Positions 16,750 to 25,907 of a stretch of 64,000 bases of DNA are shown here, piece after piece. Origin of the DNA: Chryseosolibacter sp964532595 (GTDB lineage Bacteria > Bacteroidota > Bacteroidia > Cytophagales > Cyclobacteriaceae). The translations under genes and the position numbers were made by a program. Under the pieces are notes generated by a model that worked only from the letters and a program-made list of their open reading frames with translations, was not told the DNA's origin and made no database searches. The stretch is from the NCBI GenBank assembly GCA_964532595.1, contig CAZHIQ010000013.1:1-64000 (forward strand), written 5' to 3'. Within the stretch, counting starts at the first letter, position 1. Each line of letters opens with the position of its first letter.

Positions 16750-18585
16750 TTACTTGTGGTTGTAGTCGATGAACAGGATCTGTTGGTAGGCCTGGGAACG
16801 CTCCAGATCGGCGGGACTGGCCCCGTCGTCGCGAAGAAACTGCTTGCCTACATTATCGAAAATGATGTAACGCTCGTTGTCGATATAGCCATAGCCATCG
16901 TTGAAAAAGTAAACAGCAAATGATTGTACCGATGGTGACAAAATATTCTTGCTGAATGTGAAAGCACTACTAGGCTGCGACAATTGTCCGAGAAGGGTGT
17001 TTGCGAAATCAGTCTGGCTGGCAATCGTGTGAATAGTGGTGTCGCGCGTAATAGCGCCGCCTACCATAAGAAGCGGTATTCGGTAGCGTTCCTTGTCTTT
17101 AATTTCTTTGTTGCGCGGGAAGCGATGGCCGTGGTCGGCAATGAAAATGATCACGGTATTTTCCCACCAGGGGGCGTTCCGCGCGCGAACCATAAACTCA
17201 CCAATGCTTTTGTCGGTGTAATAACAGGAGTTGACGAAGAGACTCTCGCCGTCATTTCCCGGAAACTGAGTCACCATGGGCACATCGAAAGGTTCATGGC
17301 TGCTGAGGGAAAGAATGACTTTAAAGAACGGCGTGCGTGCTGTGTCGATTTCCTGAAGGGCTCGTTGGAATACGATGTGGTCGTGGACACCCCACTTGCT
17401 TGTGTTGTATTCGGGCGGGAAGTCATCGACCGACGTGATGTGATCGAACTGGCTGTTGGTCAGGTACGACCTGAAGTTGGCAAAGTCGACATCTCCACCA
17501 TAAACGAATGAGGTATTGTAACCGAGATTGCGGAGATAGTGATTCAGATAGGGCAGTCGCTGCGTCTTTCCGGGGTTCTTGACAATGGAGGTAATGGGCT
17601 GAGCAGGATAGCCGCTCAGAATTCCAACGAGCCCCTTATCTGTCCGGTCGCCGGTGGCGTAAAAGTTGGTGAACAGCACTCCTTCGCCGGCGAGGGCGTT
17701 CAAATGGGGAGTGATGCCGGGTTCACCGCCCAGAGCCTCGATGACGTCGGCGGTGAAGCTCTCAAGGATGAAGAGAATAATGTTAGGTTGCGATGTATTG
17801 AAAAGTTTGGTTGACGTACTGTCGTGCGGAGGATAGAAACTGCGAAAATGCTCTTCAGCCCGTGAGCGGGGGATGATGTCTTCCGGATATTTGACCCGGG
17901 TGTGGCGATTCAGGTTGTACAGAAAGTTCCAGGCAACGTTGATGGCAGCATGATTGGCGTATGGTTTTGTCTTGTGGAAATAAACGAACCCTGTATTCAT
18001 CGGCGCAACACTGAAACTGCCCCGGATGGGAATAAACATCAACGCAGTCACCGTCAGCAAAATACCGGCACCGCGCCGCCGCGCCGGCTTCAGACCGTTA
18101 ATGCGGGGAGTGAGGAGGCGATCAAAGGCAAACAGAAAAATTACCACCAGAGCGGCGCAGATAAGGAGGAGCTTGAATACAACGCCTACCGGCACGCTCC
18201 CCAGGGCAGCTCCTTCTACAGACTTCGCGTAGAACAGTGGATCCATGTTGATTCTGAATCCCCAGTGGCGATATAGTTCGATGTCAACGGTTGTCAGGAG
18301 CGAAATTGCTACAACCAGAAAGATATGAAGCACCTGGAGGCAGAACCCGGGCCAGCGCGACCGCGTGAACAGGGAAAGCGTTAGGATAAGACCCGATGCC
18401 ATCAGGAAGTAGCCTATAAGGCTGAAGTCCATTTTCAGGCCGTGGACGAAAACCAGAGCTATTTCGCCTGGCGTGAGGGCATCCGTCAAATCCTGATTAT
18501 AAAGGAGAAATACTCCGCGGAGGGTCAGTACCACGAAAAGCCAGAAAAGGCCCAGGAACAGGAGAAGACGCAGTCTTTGACGCAT
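16750..18585 (-). CDS. LTA-synthase-like membrane sulfatase/phosphoglycerol transferase
   Basis: This 611-residue protein has five N-terminal membrane helices (to about residue 190) and a periplasmic sulfatase-fold domain. Active-site features are ILFILESF (metal-binding Glu), the nucleophile region FYATGDRTDKGLVGILSGYP with its Thr, SSHEPF and IIFIADHGHRFP. Relatives transfer phosphoglycerol or phosphoethanolamine to envelope glycans or lipids. Gram-negative members do not make lipoteichoic acid, so the acceptor is unknown. It is first in an operon with a barrel protein and a secreted protein. A TATTTTTG box lies just upstream at 18606-18613. Confidence 0.9.
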   Translation of the reverse strand: MRQRLRLLLFLGLFWLFVVLTLRGVFLLYNQDLTDALTPGEIALVFVHGLKMDFSLIGYFLMASGLILTLSLFTRSRWPGFCLQVLHIFLVVAISLLTTVDIELYRHWGFRINMDPLFYAKSVEGAALGSVPVGVVFKLLLICAALVVIFLFAFDRLLTPRINGLKPARRRGAGILLTVTALMFIPIRGSFSVAPMNTGFVYFHKTKPYANHAAINVAWNFLYNLNRHTRVKYPEDIIPRSRAEEHFRSFYPPHDSTSTKLFNTSQPNIILFILESFTADVIEALGGEPGITPHLNALAGEGVLFTNFYATGDRTDKGLVGILSGYPAQPITSIVKNPGKTQRLPYLNHYLRNLGYNTSFVYGGDVDFANFRSYLTNSQFDHITSVDDFPPEYNTSKWGVHDHIVFQRALQEIDTARTPFFKVILSLSSHEPFDVPMVTQFPGNDGESLFVNSCYYTDKSIGEFMVRARNAPWWENTVIIFIADHGHRFPRNKEIKDKERYRIPLLMVGGAITRDTTIHTIASQTDFANTLLGQLSQPSSAFTFSKNILSPSVQSFAVYFFNDGYGYIDNERYIIFDNVGKQFLRDDGASPADLERSQAYQQILFIDYNHK

Positions 18586-18605
18586 TACACAGATTGTATT
18601 GGCCG

Positions 18606-18613
18606 CAAAAATA
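18606..18613 (-). promoter_or_regulatory. Probable -7 promoter element of the LTA-synthase-like operon
   Basis: TATTTTTG on the minus strand matches the Bacteroidota -7 consensus TAnnTTTG, 20 bases from the start codon. No good -33 box is visible. Confidence 0.4.
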
Positions 18614-18685
18614 TGGTGAATCGCGCAATATCATGGCACCCAGACAGGATTCCTTTGTTCAGCGGTCGGGGTCCTGTAAGGGTGG

Positions 18686-18718
18686 TTTGCCACTTCCTGC
18701 GAATTATCGCTAAACTTG
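18686..18718 (+). promoter_or_regulatory. Probable promoter of the amidohydrolase gene
   Basis: TTTG at 18686-18689 and TAAACTTG at 18711-18718 are separated by 21 bases. This matches the Bacteroidota pattern TTTG-N19-21-TAnnTTTG with one mismatch, 22 bases before the ATG at 18741. Confidence 0.5.
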
Positions 18719-18740
18719 AACTGGTTAAAAATGAAAAACA

Positions 18741-20441
18741 ATGAAAGTGCGTTTTCTGATCCTGTTTCTTGTGACCCTTTCGGTCGCATGCTCATCCGAT
18801 AGGAACGTTGCTGACCTGGTGATCAGGAACGGTACGGTATATACCGTTGACTCCCTTCAGCCCGCAGCGGAGGCCATTGCGGTAAAAGGCGATCGTATCG
18901 TTTTCGTAGGGTCGAATGCGGACGTTGAAAAGTGGATCGGCGACTCGACCGAGGTCATTGACGTAGAAGGTAAGGCGGTGACCCCCGGCTTCATTGAAAG
19001 CCACGGTCATTTTCTTGGCGTCGGATATAATGTGATGAACCTCGACCTGAGTTCGGCAAAGAGCTACGATGAAATAGTAAGTCGTGTTGCCGAGGCGGTC
19101 GCGAAAGCACAGCCTGGCGAGTGGATCGTTGGCCGTGGCTGGCACCAGGACAAATGGGTGGAAAAACCATCGCAGATGGTGGAAGGTTTTCAGACGCACC
19201 ACGCGTTAAGCGCCGTATCGCCCGATAACCCGGTATATCTGTCTCATGCCAGTGGACACGCGGCGATGGCCAACGCAAAGGCTATGGAGATCGCCGGTGT
19301 AAACCAACTTACGGCAGATAACCTGGGGCCGCGTGATCATGCGGGAGGAGAAATTATTCGCGATAAGAACGGCAATCCCACGGGAATCTTCAACGAGAAT
19401 GCTATGGGGCTTGTCGGCCGGCACGTCCCGCCCCGCACCCCGGCGCGTGATTCTGTAGCGCTGAAGCTAGCGGAAGAAGCCTGTCTCAGGTACGGAATTA
19501 CGACATTTCAGGACGCGGGGGCCAGGCAATCTGCGATTGATATTTATGAGAGATTCAGGGAAAGGAATGACCTGCAGATCAGGCTCTACGTGATGGTGGC
19601 GGGCCAGCAATTGGCTCGGAAGTGGTTTGCCAAGGGACCTCGTCTTGATCCAGAGCACTTCCTGACCATTCGGTCAATCAAACTGAGCTGCGATGGCGCA
19701 CTGGGGGCACGTGGCGCCTGGCTACTCGAGCCGTATACGGATCGTCCCGGTTTTTATGGAATGGAGACGACTGCCATGGATACGGTATTCGCCATCGCCC
19801 GCGATGCCTTGCGTCATGGATTTCAGGTGTGCACTCACGCTATCGGCGACCGCGCGAACCGCGAGGTGCTCGACCGTTATGAGCGGGCCTTCAACCTGGA
19901 GCCGGCGCTGGCCAAAGATCACCGCTTCCGCGTAGAGCACGCCCAGCATCTCCATCCCACGGATATCCCCCGGTTTGCCTCCCTGGGCGTTATTGCGTCG
20001 ATGCAGGGAATACACATGGCGTCTGACAGACCTTGGGCTATCGACCGTCTTGGGGAAAAACGCATTGTGGAAGGAGCGTATGTGTGGCAATCACTTTTGA
20101 AGACCGGGGCCAAAATCGCCAATGGCACCGATGCCCCGGTCGAGCCGGTGAATCCGATCCCTTCGTTCTATGCGTCAATTACCCGGCAGACGCTGGAAGG
20201 TACTCCTGAGGGAGGCTATGAACCCCACGAACGGATGACGCGCGAGCAGGCTTTGCGCTCGTATACTCTCGACGCGGCGTATGCGGCGTTTATGGATTCG
20301 GTGACAGGATCAATAGCGGAAGGCAAGTTGGCCGACTTCATCGTACACTCAAAAGACATCATGAAGGTCGATCCCGCGGAAATCCTGAATGCGGAGGTGG
20401 AGCTGACAGTAGTGGGAGGGAAGATCCGCTATCGGAAATAA
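18741..20441 (+). CDS. Amidohydrolase lipoprotein (YtcJ-like)
   Basis: This 566-residue protein has a lipoprotein signal ending in VTLSVAC, then an amidohydrolase-3 TIM barrel. Metal-site features are PGFIESHGHFLGVG (HxH pair), QVCTHAIGDRANREV, RVEHAQHLHP and the late Asp in ANGTDAPVEPVNP. Members hydrolyse amide or imide bonds of varied, mostly unassigned substrates. The lipid anchor places it in the periplasm or at the outer membrane. A terminator follows 3 bases after the stop codon. It stands alone and the substrate cannot be inferred from context. Confidence 0.9.
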   Translation: MKVRFLILFLVTLSVACSSDRNVADLVIRNGTVYTVDSLQPAAEAIAVKGDRIVFVGSNADVEKWIGDSTEVIDVEGKAVTPGFIESHGHFLGVGYNVMNLDLSSAKSYDEIVSRVAEAVAKAQPGEWIVGRGWHQDKWVEKPSQMVEGFQTHHALSAVSPDNPVYLSHASGHAAMANAKAMEIAGVNQLTADNLGPRDHAGGEIIRDKNGNPTGIFNENAMGLVGRHVPPRTPARDSVALKLAEEACLRYGITTFQDAGARQSAIDIYERFRERNDLQIRLYVMVAGQQLARKWFAKGPRLDPEHFLTIRSIKLSCDGALGARGAWLLEPYTDRPGFYGMETTAMDTVFAIARDALRHGFQVCTHAIGDRANREVLDRYERAFNLEPALAKDHRFRVEHAQHLHPTDIPRFASLGVIASMQGIHMASDRPWAIDRLGEKRIVEGAYVWQSLLKTGAKIANGTDAPVEPVNPIPSFYASITRQTLEGTPEGGYEPHERMTREQALRSYTLDAAYAAFMDSVTGSIAEGKLADFIVHSKDIMKVDPAEILNAEVELTVVGGKIRYRK

Positions 20442-20444
20442 TAG

Positions 20445-20475
20445 AAAACCGGACGGTTCAGGCCGTCCGGTTTTT
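20445..20475. terminator. Rho-independent terminator (bidirectional)
   Basis: An 8-base GC-rich stem CCGGACGG/CCGTCCGG (20449-20456, 20463-20470) with a 6-base loop is flanked by A4 and T5. It can serve the amidohydrolase gene and the convergent TerB-like gene. Confidence 0.9.
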
Positions 20476-20503
20476 CATGAATCTGCTTGAATGAAATGGC
20501 AAC

Positions 20504-20908
20504 TTAGCCTTTCAGGAACTTGGCCGCTTTTTTCTTCAGCATTTCCCGATCAGATGTGATCGAGGGATCACTGTAAACATGCTGGGAAATTTCGCCAACC
20601 ACTCCTTTTTTGTAGCCAAGCTTCTCGGCGATCTGTTCGCAGAATACCACCTCACTTCTGAACACCTGGCCATCCATCTTCATAAGTTGGATGAGGTTGT
20701 ACAGTTGTTCAAACTTTTGATCGGGCGTGAGGGCCGTGGTGTTCCCAACAGGCTGGGGATTCTTGATCATATCTTCAATCTCTTCACGGGATATTCCGTT
20801 CGCCTGGCCGATCATATAAATGAGCTTAGCTTCCTTTTCCGCTACATTAGCATCTGTGGCAGCCAGGTTGATGAGCACATTCAGTTCGGCTTTCTTATCA
20901 AAGATCAT
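20504..20908 (-). CDS. TerB-like (tellurite resistance B fold) protein
   Basis: This 134-residue all-helical acidic/basic protein matches the TerB/DjlA-like fold: LINLAATDANVAEKEAKLIY in the first helical repeat and LYNLIQLMKMDGQVFRSEVVF in the second, each with the acidic metal-binding type loop. No Ter operon partner is adjacent; the N-terminal domain of the ABC protein at 37313-40345 has a similar fold. The cellular role is unknown and tellurite resistance should not be assumed. I chose the internal ATG at 20908 (MIFDKKAELNVLI); a longer frame begins at 20935. Confidence 0.8.
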   Translation of the reverse strand: MIFDKKAELNVLINLAATDANVAEKEAKLIYMIGQANGISREEIEDMIKNPQPVGNTTALTPDQKFEQLYNLIQLMKMDGQVFRSEVVFCEQIAEKLGYKKGVVGEISQHVYSDPSITSDREMLKKKAAKFLKG

Positions 20909-20976
20909 AGTAGGAGTTTTAGGTTTGTAGTGCAATCTCAGTAAATCTGCCCTGAAAAATAGTCAAAAATCCATTG

Positions 20977-20996
20977 TTTTCGCACGTAGGCGAAAA
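20977..20996. promoter_or_regulatory. Inverted repeat between the terB-like and head-GIN genes
   Basis: TTTTCGC-N6-GCGAAAA lies in the divergent gap. There is no T-run on the 3' side of either strand, so it is more like an operator than a terminator. Confidence 0.3.
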
Positions 20997-21067
20997 AAAA
21001 GCTGCTTTTGGAAGTACCGTGCAACCCTGCTTCTTTTGTAGAGTCTTTGGAATAAATACGATTTGAC

Positions 21068-21745
21068 ATGAAGACGACATCTGCTTTTGCTATTCTTTGG
21101 CTGTCCGCGTTTCTTGTCTGGGGACAACAATCGGAGACCCGTGAGCCGGGGTCCTTTTCGGGAGTCAGAGTCTCCGAAGGAATTGATGTTTTCCTTGAGA
21201 AGGGCGACCGGGAAAGCGTTCGCGTTGAAGTGGAGGGCACAGCCCTGTCTAATATTATTACGGAGATATCCGGGGGATATTTGAAGATTCACCGCAAGGG
21301 CAGCTTGTTCGGAGATATCGAGGCCCGGGTTTGGGTCACCTATGTCAACATAGATAAGCTATCAGCCAGCTCGGCGGGTAGCATATACAGTGAACAACCC
21401 ATTCAGGCCCGGAACATGTTGATCAACGCTTCAAGTGCGGGTTCCATTGAAGTGGCGCTCGACGCCGGGTCGGCCGACGTCAGTTGCTCGAGTGCCGGCG
21501 ATGTAGAGCTCAAAGGAAAAGTGCGCAAATTGAAACTTGCCGCAAGCAGTGCCGGCGAAGTGGATGCCTTTGACCTTGAGGCCGATGAAGTGGATGCCGA
21601 AGCCAGTAGCGGAGCCAGCGTTAAGTTCAATGTGTCTCATTCCCTGAAAGCCAGGGCTAGCAGCGGAGGAAGTATACGTTTCCGCGGCAACCCCGAAACC
21701 TCCAACACCAACTCCAGCAGCGGAGGGTCTGTCCGAAAGTTGTGA
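21068..21745 (+). CDS. Head-GIN domain (DUF2807) secreted protein
   Basis: This 225-residue protein has a signal peptide (FAILWLSAFLVWGQQ). A DUF2807 beta-helix domain follows, visible as repeated short rungs such as SASSAGSIYSEQ, NASSAGSIEVALD, SSAGDVELKG, SSAGEVDAFD, SSGASVKFN and SSGGSIRFRG. The family is common in Bacteroidota as putative auto-transported or adhesin-like surface proteins; function is not established. The start FSGVRVSEGIDVFLEKGDRE is the usual head-GIN opening. It stands alone before glnN. Confidence 0.88.
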   Translation: MKTTSAFAILWLSAFLVWGQQSETREPGSFSGVRVSEGIDVFLEKGDRESVRVEVEGTALSNIITEISGGYLKIHRKGSLFGDIEARVWVTYVNIDKLSASSAGSIYSEQPIQARNMLINASSAGSIEVALDAGSADVSCSSAGDVELKGKVRKLKLAASSAGEVDAFDLEADEVDAEASSGASVKFNVSHSLKARASSGGSIRFRGNPETSNTNSSSGGSVRKL

Positions 21746-21799
21746 CGGGGTGGAATCTGATCCATAACAGCCAAAAAATCCGAAAAAAATTAAGAAACA

Positions 21800-21816
21800 G
21801 GGTCTATTTTTGACCC
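21800..21816. promoter_or_regulatory. Small hairpin in the gap before glnN
   Basis: GGGTC and GACCC flank a 7-base T-rich loop. No T-run follows. It could be a weak 3' structure of the head-GIN transcript or part of glnN control. Confidence 0.25.
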
Positions 21817-21888
21817 GGTGCAAACGTATTCTTAGATTTTTTTTAGGATCGGGGGTTTTGAGGCAATGTAGAAAGGAGCATTCTTGTT

Positions 21889-21896
21889 TACCTTTG
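21889..21896 (+). promoter_or_regulatory. Probable -7 promoter element of glnN
   Basis: TACCTTTG fits TAnnTTTG exactly and lies 32 bases before the ATG at 21929. A clear -33 box at the usual spacing is not visible, so an activator may help. Confidence 0.45.
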
Positions 21897-21928
21897 GCGC
21901 TGAAAACTAAACAACCCCAGTTAAATTT

Positions 21929-24091
21929 ATGGCGCAACTTCGATTCCAGGCCCTCAAGAAACTCTATGAGCGCACGCCCCTTCCCGTAGAAATCCCCACA
22001 CCGTTTGTCTCCCGTTTTTATGGAGAGTACGTCTATGGTATGGAGCAGATGCGCGCTACGCTCGCACCGGCTGTCTTCAACAAAGTCAGCGCTGCGATAA
22101 AGAAACACGAACGCATCGACCAGGCTACCGCTGACGCCGTAGCAGCGGCGGCAAAATCATGGGCGATGTCGAAAGGAGCCACCCACTTCACGCACTGGTT
22201 CCAGCCGATGACGGGAGGAACGGCCGAGAAGCACGACTCCTTCTTCGATGGAACTTCCGGGATTGAGAAGTTCAAAGGAAGTGAACTCGTTCAGCAGGAA
22301 CCCGATGCCTCGTCTTTCCCGAGTGGTGGTATTCGTACGACGTTCGAAGCACGTGGTTACACAGCCTGGGATCCCACTTCGCCGATGTTCCTATATGGTA
22401 CAACGCTTTGTATCCCGACAATCTTTGTTTCCTATACAGGGGAAACCCTCGACAACAAAGCGCCTTTGCTGAAGGCGTTGAAAGCGGTCGACGTTGCGGC
22501 AACCCGTGTTTGCCAGCTCTTCGACAAGGATATTCAGAAGGTAGTAGCATCGCTTGGCGCGGAGCAGGAGTATTTCGTCGTCGATAAGGCGCTCTTCCAA
22601 TCACGCCCCGACCTCGTTATGGCGGGTCGCACCGTGTTTGGCCACTCACCTGCGCGCGGCCAGCAGATGGAAGACCACTACTTCGCATCTATCCCTGAGC
22701 GCGTGTTCGCTTTCATGAAGGAGCTCGAGATCGAGTGCTGGAAACTTGGAATCCCTGTCCGGACACGCCACAATGAGGTAGCACCCAGTCAGTTCGAAGT
22801 GGCCCCTGTCTTTGAAGAAGCAAACGTCGCCAACGACCACAACCAGTTGATGATGGATGTCATGCTGCGTGTGGCCGACCGCCATGACCTCAAGGTGATT
22901 TTCCATGAGAAACCCTTTGCAGGACTCAACGGTAGCGGTAAGCACAACAACTGGTCGCTTATCACGGATACAGGCGTGAACCTGTTCGCACCGACCAGCA
23001 GCGCGCGCGATAACCTGATGTTCCTGACGTTTTTCATTAATACCGTTAAGGCTGTTCATGCCCACGCAGACCTGCTGCGCGCAAGTATCGCAACGCCGGG
23101 CAATGATTACAGGCTCGGAGCGAACGAAGCACCGCCGGCCATCATGTCGGTGTTCATCGGCTCTCAGATGACGGCTGTACTCGATGAACTCGAGAGCAAA
23201 GGAAATGTGAAGATCGAGAAGGGCGATAACATGTATATGAAGCTCGGAATCACACAGATTCCGGAGATTATTCTTGATGCGACAGACCGCAACCGCACAT
23301 CGCCGTTCGCCTTTACAGGGAACAAGTTTGAATTCCGCGCCGTGGGTGGAAGCGATAACTGTGCGACCCCTCTTACGGTACTCAATCTGATCGTTGCTGA
23401 GCAGCTCGATCAGTTCCACAAAGCAGTGAACGAACAGATCGAAAAAGGGACTGAAAAACGCCTGGCTATTGTCAACGTTCTCCGTCAATACATCAAGGAG
23501 TCGAAAGATATCCGCTTTGAAGGGGATGGTTACTCCGCCGAATGGGTGAAGGAAGCTGAGCGTCGGGGACTTGGCAACCTCAAGGCAATGCCTTACGCTC
23601 TCGATGCCTATGTGAAAGAATCGTCGCTCAAACTGTTTGAGAAGCACGAGGTAATGTCGAAGAAGGAGGTTGAAGCACGTACGGAGATCCGTTGGGAAGC
23701 CTACATCAAACGCGTACAGATTGAGTCGCGCGTAATGGGTGACCTGGCGATGAACCACATTATCCCTACGGCAATCGCCTATCAGAACAAGCTAATCGCC
23801 AATGCTAACGGACTTGCTGGGTTGGGGGTAGATAATTCTTCAGTGATCAAAACAATTAAGGAAATCTCCCGCCATATCGACATCATTACCAATGGTGTTC
23901 ACGATATGATTGAAGCGCGCAAGAAGGCAAACAAGATTATCGATTCACGGGAACGCGCCATCGCTTATTGCGAAGAGGTGAAGGAAAAATACTTCGAACT
24001 CATTCGCGATTCTGTGGACAAACTTGAACTGTGCGTCGATGACGAGGATTGGCCGCTGGCTAAATACCGCGAGCTGCTCTTCCTTCGCTAA
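21929..24091 (+). CDS. glnN: Glutamine synthetase type III
   Basis: This 720-residue enzyme is of the length and type found in Bacteroidota and cyanobacteria. It makes glutamine from glutamate, ammonia and ATP in the cytoplasm. GSIII motifs include the N-terminal VEIPTPFVSRFYGEYVYGME, the catalytic-domain stretches THWFQPMTGGTAEKHDSF, LGAEQEYFVVDK, EVAPSQFEVAPVFEEANVA and LNGSGKHNNWS, and the C-terminal GSIII domain (helical; IKTIKEISRHIDIITNGVHD). It is probably the main ammonia-assimilation enzyme. No glnB or amtB is adjacent. A strong bidirectional terminator follows. Confidence 0.96.
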   Translation: MAQLRFQALKKLYERTPLPVEIPTPFVSRFYGEYVYGMEQMRATLAPAVFNKVSAAIKKHERIDQATADAVAAAAKSWAMSKGATHFTHWFQPMTGGTAEKHDSFFDGTSGIEKFKGSELVQQEPDASSFPSGGIRTTFEARGYTAWDPTSPMFLYGTTLCIPTIFVSYTGETLDNKAPLLKALKAVDVAATRVCQLFDKDIQKVVASLGAEQEYFVVDKALFQSRPDLVMAGRTVFGHSPARGQQMEDHYFASIPERVFAFMKELEIECWKLGIPVRTRHNEVAPSQFEVAPVFEEANVANDHNQLMMDVMLRVADRHDLKVIFHEKPFAGLNGSGKHNNWSLITDTGVNLFAPTSSARDNLMFLTFFINTVKAVHAHADLLRASIATPGNDYRLGANEAPPAIMSVFIGSQMTAVLDELESKGNVKIEKGDNMYMKLGITQIPEIILDATDRNRTSPFAFTGNKFEFRAVGGSDNCATPLTVLNLIVAEQLDQFHKAVNEQIEKGTEKRLAIVNVLRQYIKESKDIRFEGDGYSAEWVKEAERRGLGNLKAMPYALDAYVKESSLKLFEKHEVMSKKEVEARTEIRWEAYIKRVQIESRVMGDLAMNHIIPTAIAYQNKLIANANGLAGLGVDNSSVIKTIKEISRHIDIITNGVHDMIEARKKANKIIDSRERAIAYCEEVKEKYFELIRDSVDKLELCVDDEDWPLAKYRELLFLR

Positions 24092-24100
24092 ACGAGCAAC

Positions 24101-24140
24101 AAAAAAAATGGCTGTCAGTACGACAGCCATTTTTTTTTTT
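24101..24140. terminator. Rho-independent terminator (bidirectional, glnN / ctpA-like)
   Basis: The stem ATGGCTGTC/GACAGCCAT (24108-24116, 24122-24130) is flanked by an A8 run and a T10 run. It can end both convergent genes. Confidence 0.92.
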
Positions 24141-24153
24141 GTGGTCACAGTTC

Positions 24154-25803
24154 TTAAGGTTTCCGCCCCAGTATTTTCAGGTACCTGTCCCGATCGTGCA
24201 ATACTGCCACGGCACGCTTCACCTCTTCATCGTGACGGAAGCCAGACTCTATCCTGCCGCGTTCGAAGTGCTGCCGACCCACAATCTCCAGTTCGATCAT
24301 TCGCTTGATGGGATCTTTATAACGCATGAGCTCATTCTTCTTGGCGTCATTCAGGCGCTGACTTATTTTGTCCAGTTCGTTTCCGATTGATTCATAGTAC
24401 TTTTCTTTATCGGCTTCTTCGCGCAATACCTGTAATCCGTATTCAAGATGAGACTTGTACGTGTAATCCTTGTCTTTCATCCAGTTTACGAACTGTTGGT
24501 ATTCTGCGTCGGTAAGGAGAAAAGTGGCGGGGTTAACTTCCTTCGGATTTTTGTGAAGATACTCGGTTACAAAGTCGAAAATAAAACCGCGTTCAATAAG
24601 CACTTGCGTAAGCGGATGCGAGTCGAGGCTTTCAACAGCGATGTCGGGCTCTATGCCTCCGCCATCATAAACCACGCGGCCGTGTTCCGTCCGGAACTCC
24701 TGCTTCAGCGAATCCGGAATGGAAATCACACTTCCGTCTTCGCGCCGATGGGCATAGTCGAGCACTTGAATGCAACGCCCGGCAGCCGTATAGTACTTGG
24801 CCGTAGTCACCTTGAGTTGCGCGTTGTATGACAGGAGCCTGCTGACCTGCACAAGTCCTTTTCCAAATGATTTTTCACCCACAATAACACCGCGGTCATA
24901 GTCTTGCAAAGTGCCGGCAACGATTTCCGAGGCAGAGGCACTTCCTCTGTTGATAAGGACGGCCACGGGAATCTCGGTGTCAAGCGGAGTGTTGAGTGTT
25001 TCGTACTTAAGGTTGTTTTCGGGGATTTTACCCTGGGTGCTAACAACGAGTTTGCCCTTGGGTAGAAAGAGATTCGAAATATTGACAGCTTCAATGAGCA
25101 GTCCGCCCGGATTGTTCCTCAAATCAAGAATCACCCCTTTGGCGCCCTGGGCGAGGAGTTGCGACAAGGCGTTCCGAACTTCGCGACCCGCTTCAGGAGT
25201 GAAATCGGAGAGGTGTACATAGGCCAGATCGTTCCCGACCATCCCGAAGAAGGGTACGTTGTTAATTTTTATCCGTTCCCGGTTAAAGGTGAGTTCGAGC
25301 GGCCGGGGTTCTCCATAGCGTTTGACAGTCAGCGACACAGGTTTTCCAGTCTCGCCTCGCATCAGCAGGCTCGTTTCTTCACGGGTCAGTCCCTTAAGTT
25401 CGATGCCGTCAATTCTTAGAATTTCGTCGCCGATTTTGAGCCCTCCTTTGTGGGCGCCGTAACCTTCAATTAACATGGTGACTACGGTACGGCTGCCGAT
25501 CTCCCGCGTGATGGCACCGATGCCTCCGTACTGCCCCGTGTTATGGGTACGATAGTCCTCTACCTCATCTTCAGGGATGTAATTCGTGTAGGGGTCGAGT
25601 GACGCAAGCATGGCGTCAATCCCTGTCCGTACCAGCGTGTTGGGGTTAATATCGTCGACGTACAAGGCATTGACTTCCTTGAAAAGCGTGGCGAAGATGT
25701 CGAGGTTCTTGGCAATCTCGAAATAGCGATCGGCGGGTCGGGTGAGCGCAAGTGATGCTACGGCCGCCACCACGCAAAAGAGGAAGATAATGCGCTTCTT
25801 CAT
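24154..25803 (-). CDS. S41-family C-terminal processing peptidase (CtpA/Prc type)
   Basis: This 549-residue periplasmic serine protease has an N-terminal signal anchor (KKRIIFLFCVVAAVASLAL) and a PDZ domain at about 75-160 (GGIGAITREIGSRTVV, GLKIGDEILRIDG). The S41 catalytic domain has VILDLRNNPGGLL, the nucleophile in RGSASASEIVAG (near residue 290) and the general-base Lys in GEKSFGKGLVQ. A charged helical C-terminal region of about 130 residues follows. The family trims or degrades envelope proteins from their C-termini. I chose the ATG at 25803; nine extra upstream codons are possible. Confidence 0.93.
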   Translation of the reverse strand: MKKRIIFLFCVVAAVASLALTRPADRYFEIAKNLDIFATLFKEVNALYVDDINPNTLVRTGIDAMLASLDPYTNYIPEDEVEDYRTHNTGQYGGIGAITREIGSRTVVTMLIEGYGAHKGGLKIGDEILRIDGIELKGLTREETSLLMRGETGKPVSLTVKRYGEPRPLELTFNRERIKINNVPFFGMVGNDLAYVHLSDFTPEAGREVRNALSQLLAQGAKGVILDLRNNPGGLLIEAVNISNLFLPKGKLVVSTQGKIPENNLKYETLNTPLDTEIPVAVLINRGSASASEIVAGTLQDYDRGVIVGEKSFGKGLVQVSRLLSYNAQLKVTTAKYYTAAGRCIQVLDYAHRREDGSVISIPDSLKQEFRTEHGRVVYDGGGIEPDIAVESLDSHPLTQVLIERGFIFDFVTEYLHKNPKEVNPATFLLTDAEYQQFVNWMKDKDYTYKSHLEYGLQVLREEADKEKYYESIGNELDKISQRLNDAKKNELMRYKDPIKRMIELEIVGRQHFERGRIESGFRHDEEVKRAVAVLHDRDRYLKILGRKP

Positions 25804-25907
25804 TTGGATGAATTTACAATTATTTGTCAACCCAAAAGCAGTAAAAAAGTATCCCCGGTCTGGCGCAAAAGCGTTTCGTCGAAAGCGTGGGGATGATTAT
25901 GCCCAAA

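Noticed and set aside
16984..17511. A 175-codon plus-strand frame opposite the LTA-synthase-like gene
   Set aside because: It is antisense to the catalytic sulfatase domain; no homology features are seen.
20504..20908. Tellurite resistance function
   Set aside because: Only a TerB-like fold is seen; no terACDEZ genes are near, so the name of the fold should not be read as a function.
22646..23758. A 370-codon minus-strand open frame opposite glnN
   Set aside because: glnN is full-length with conserved motifs; the antisense product looks random and His/Arg-rich.
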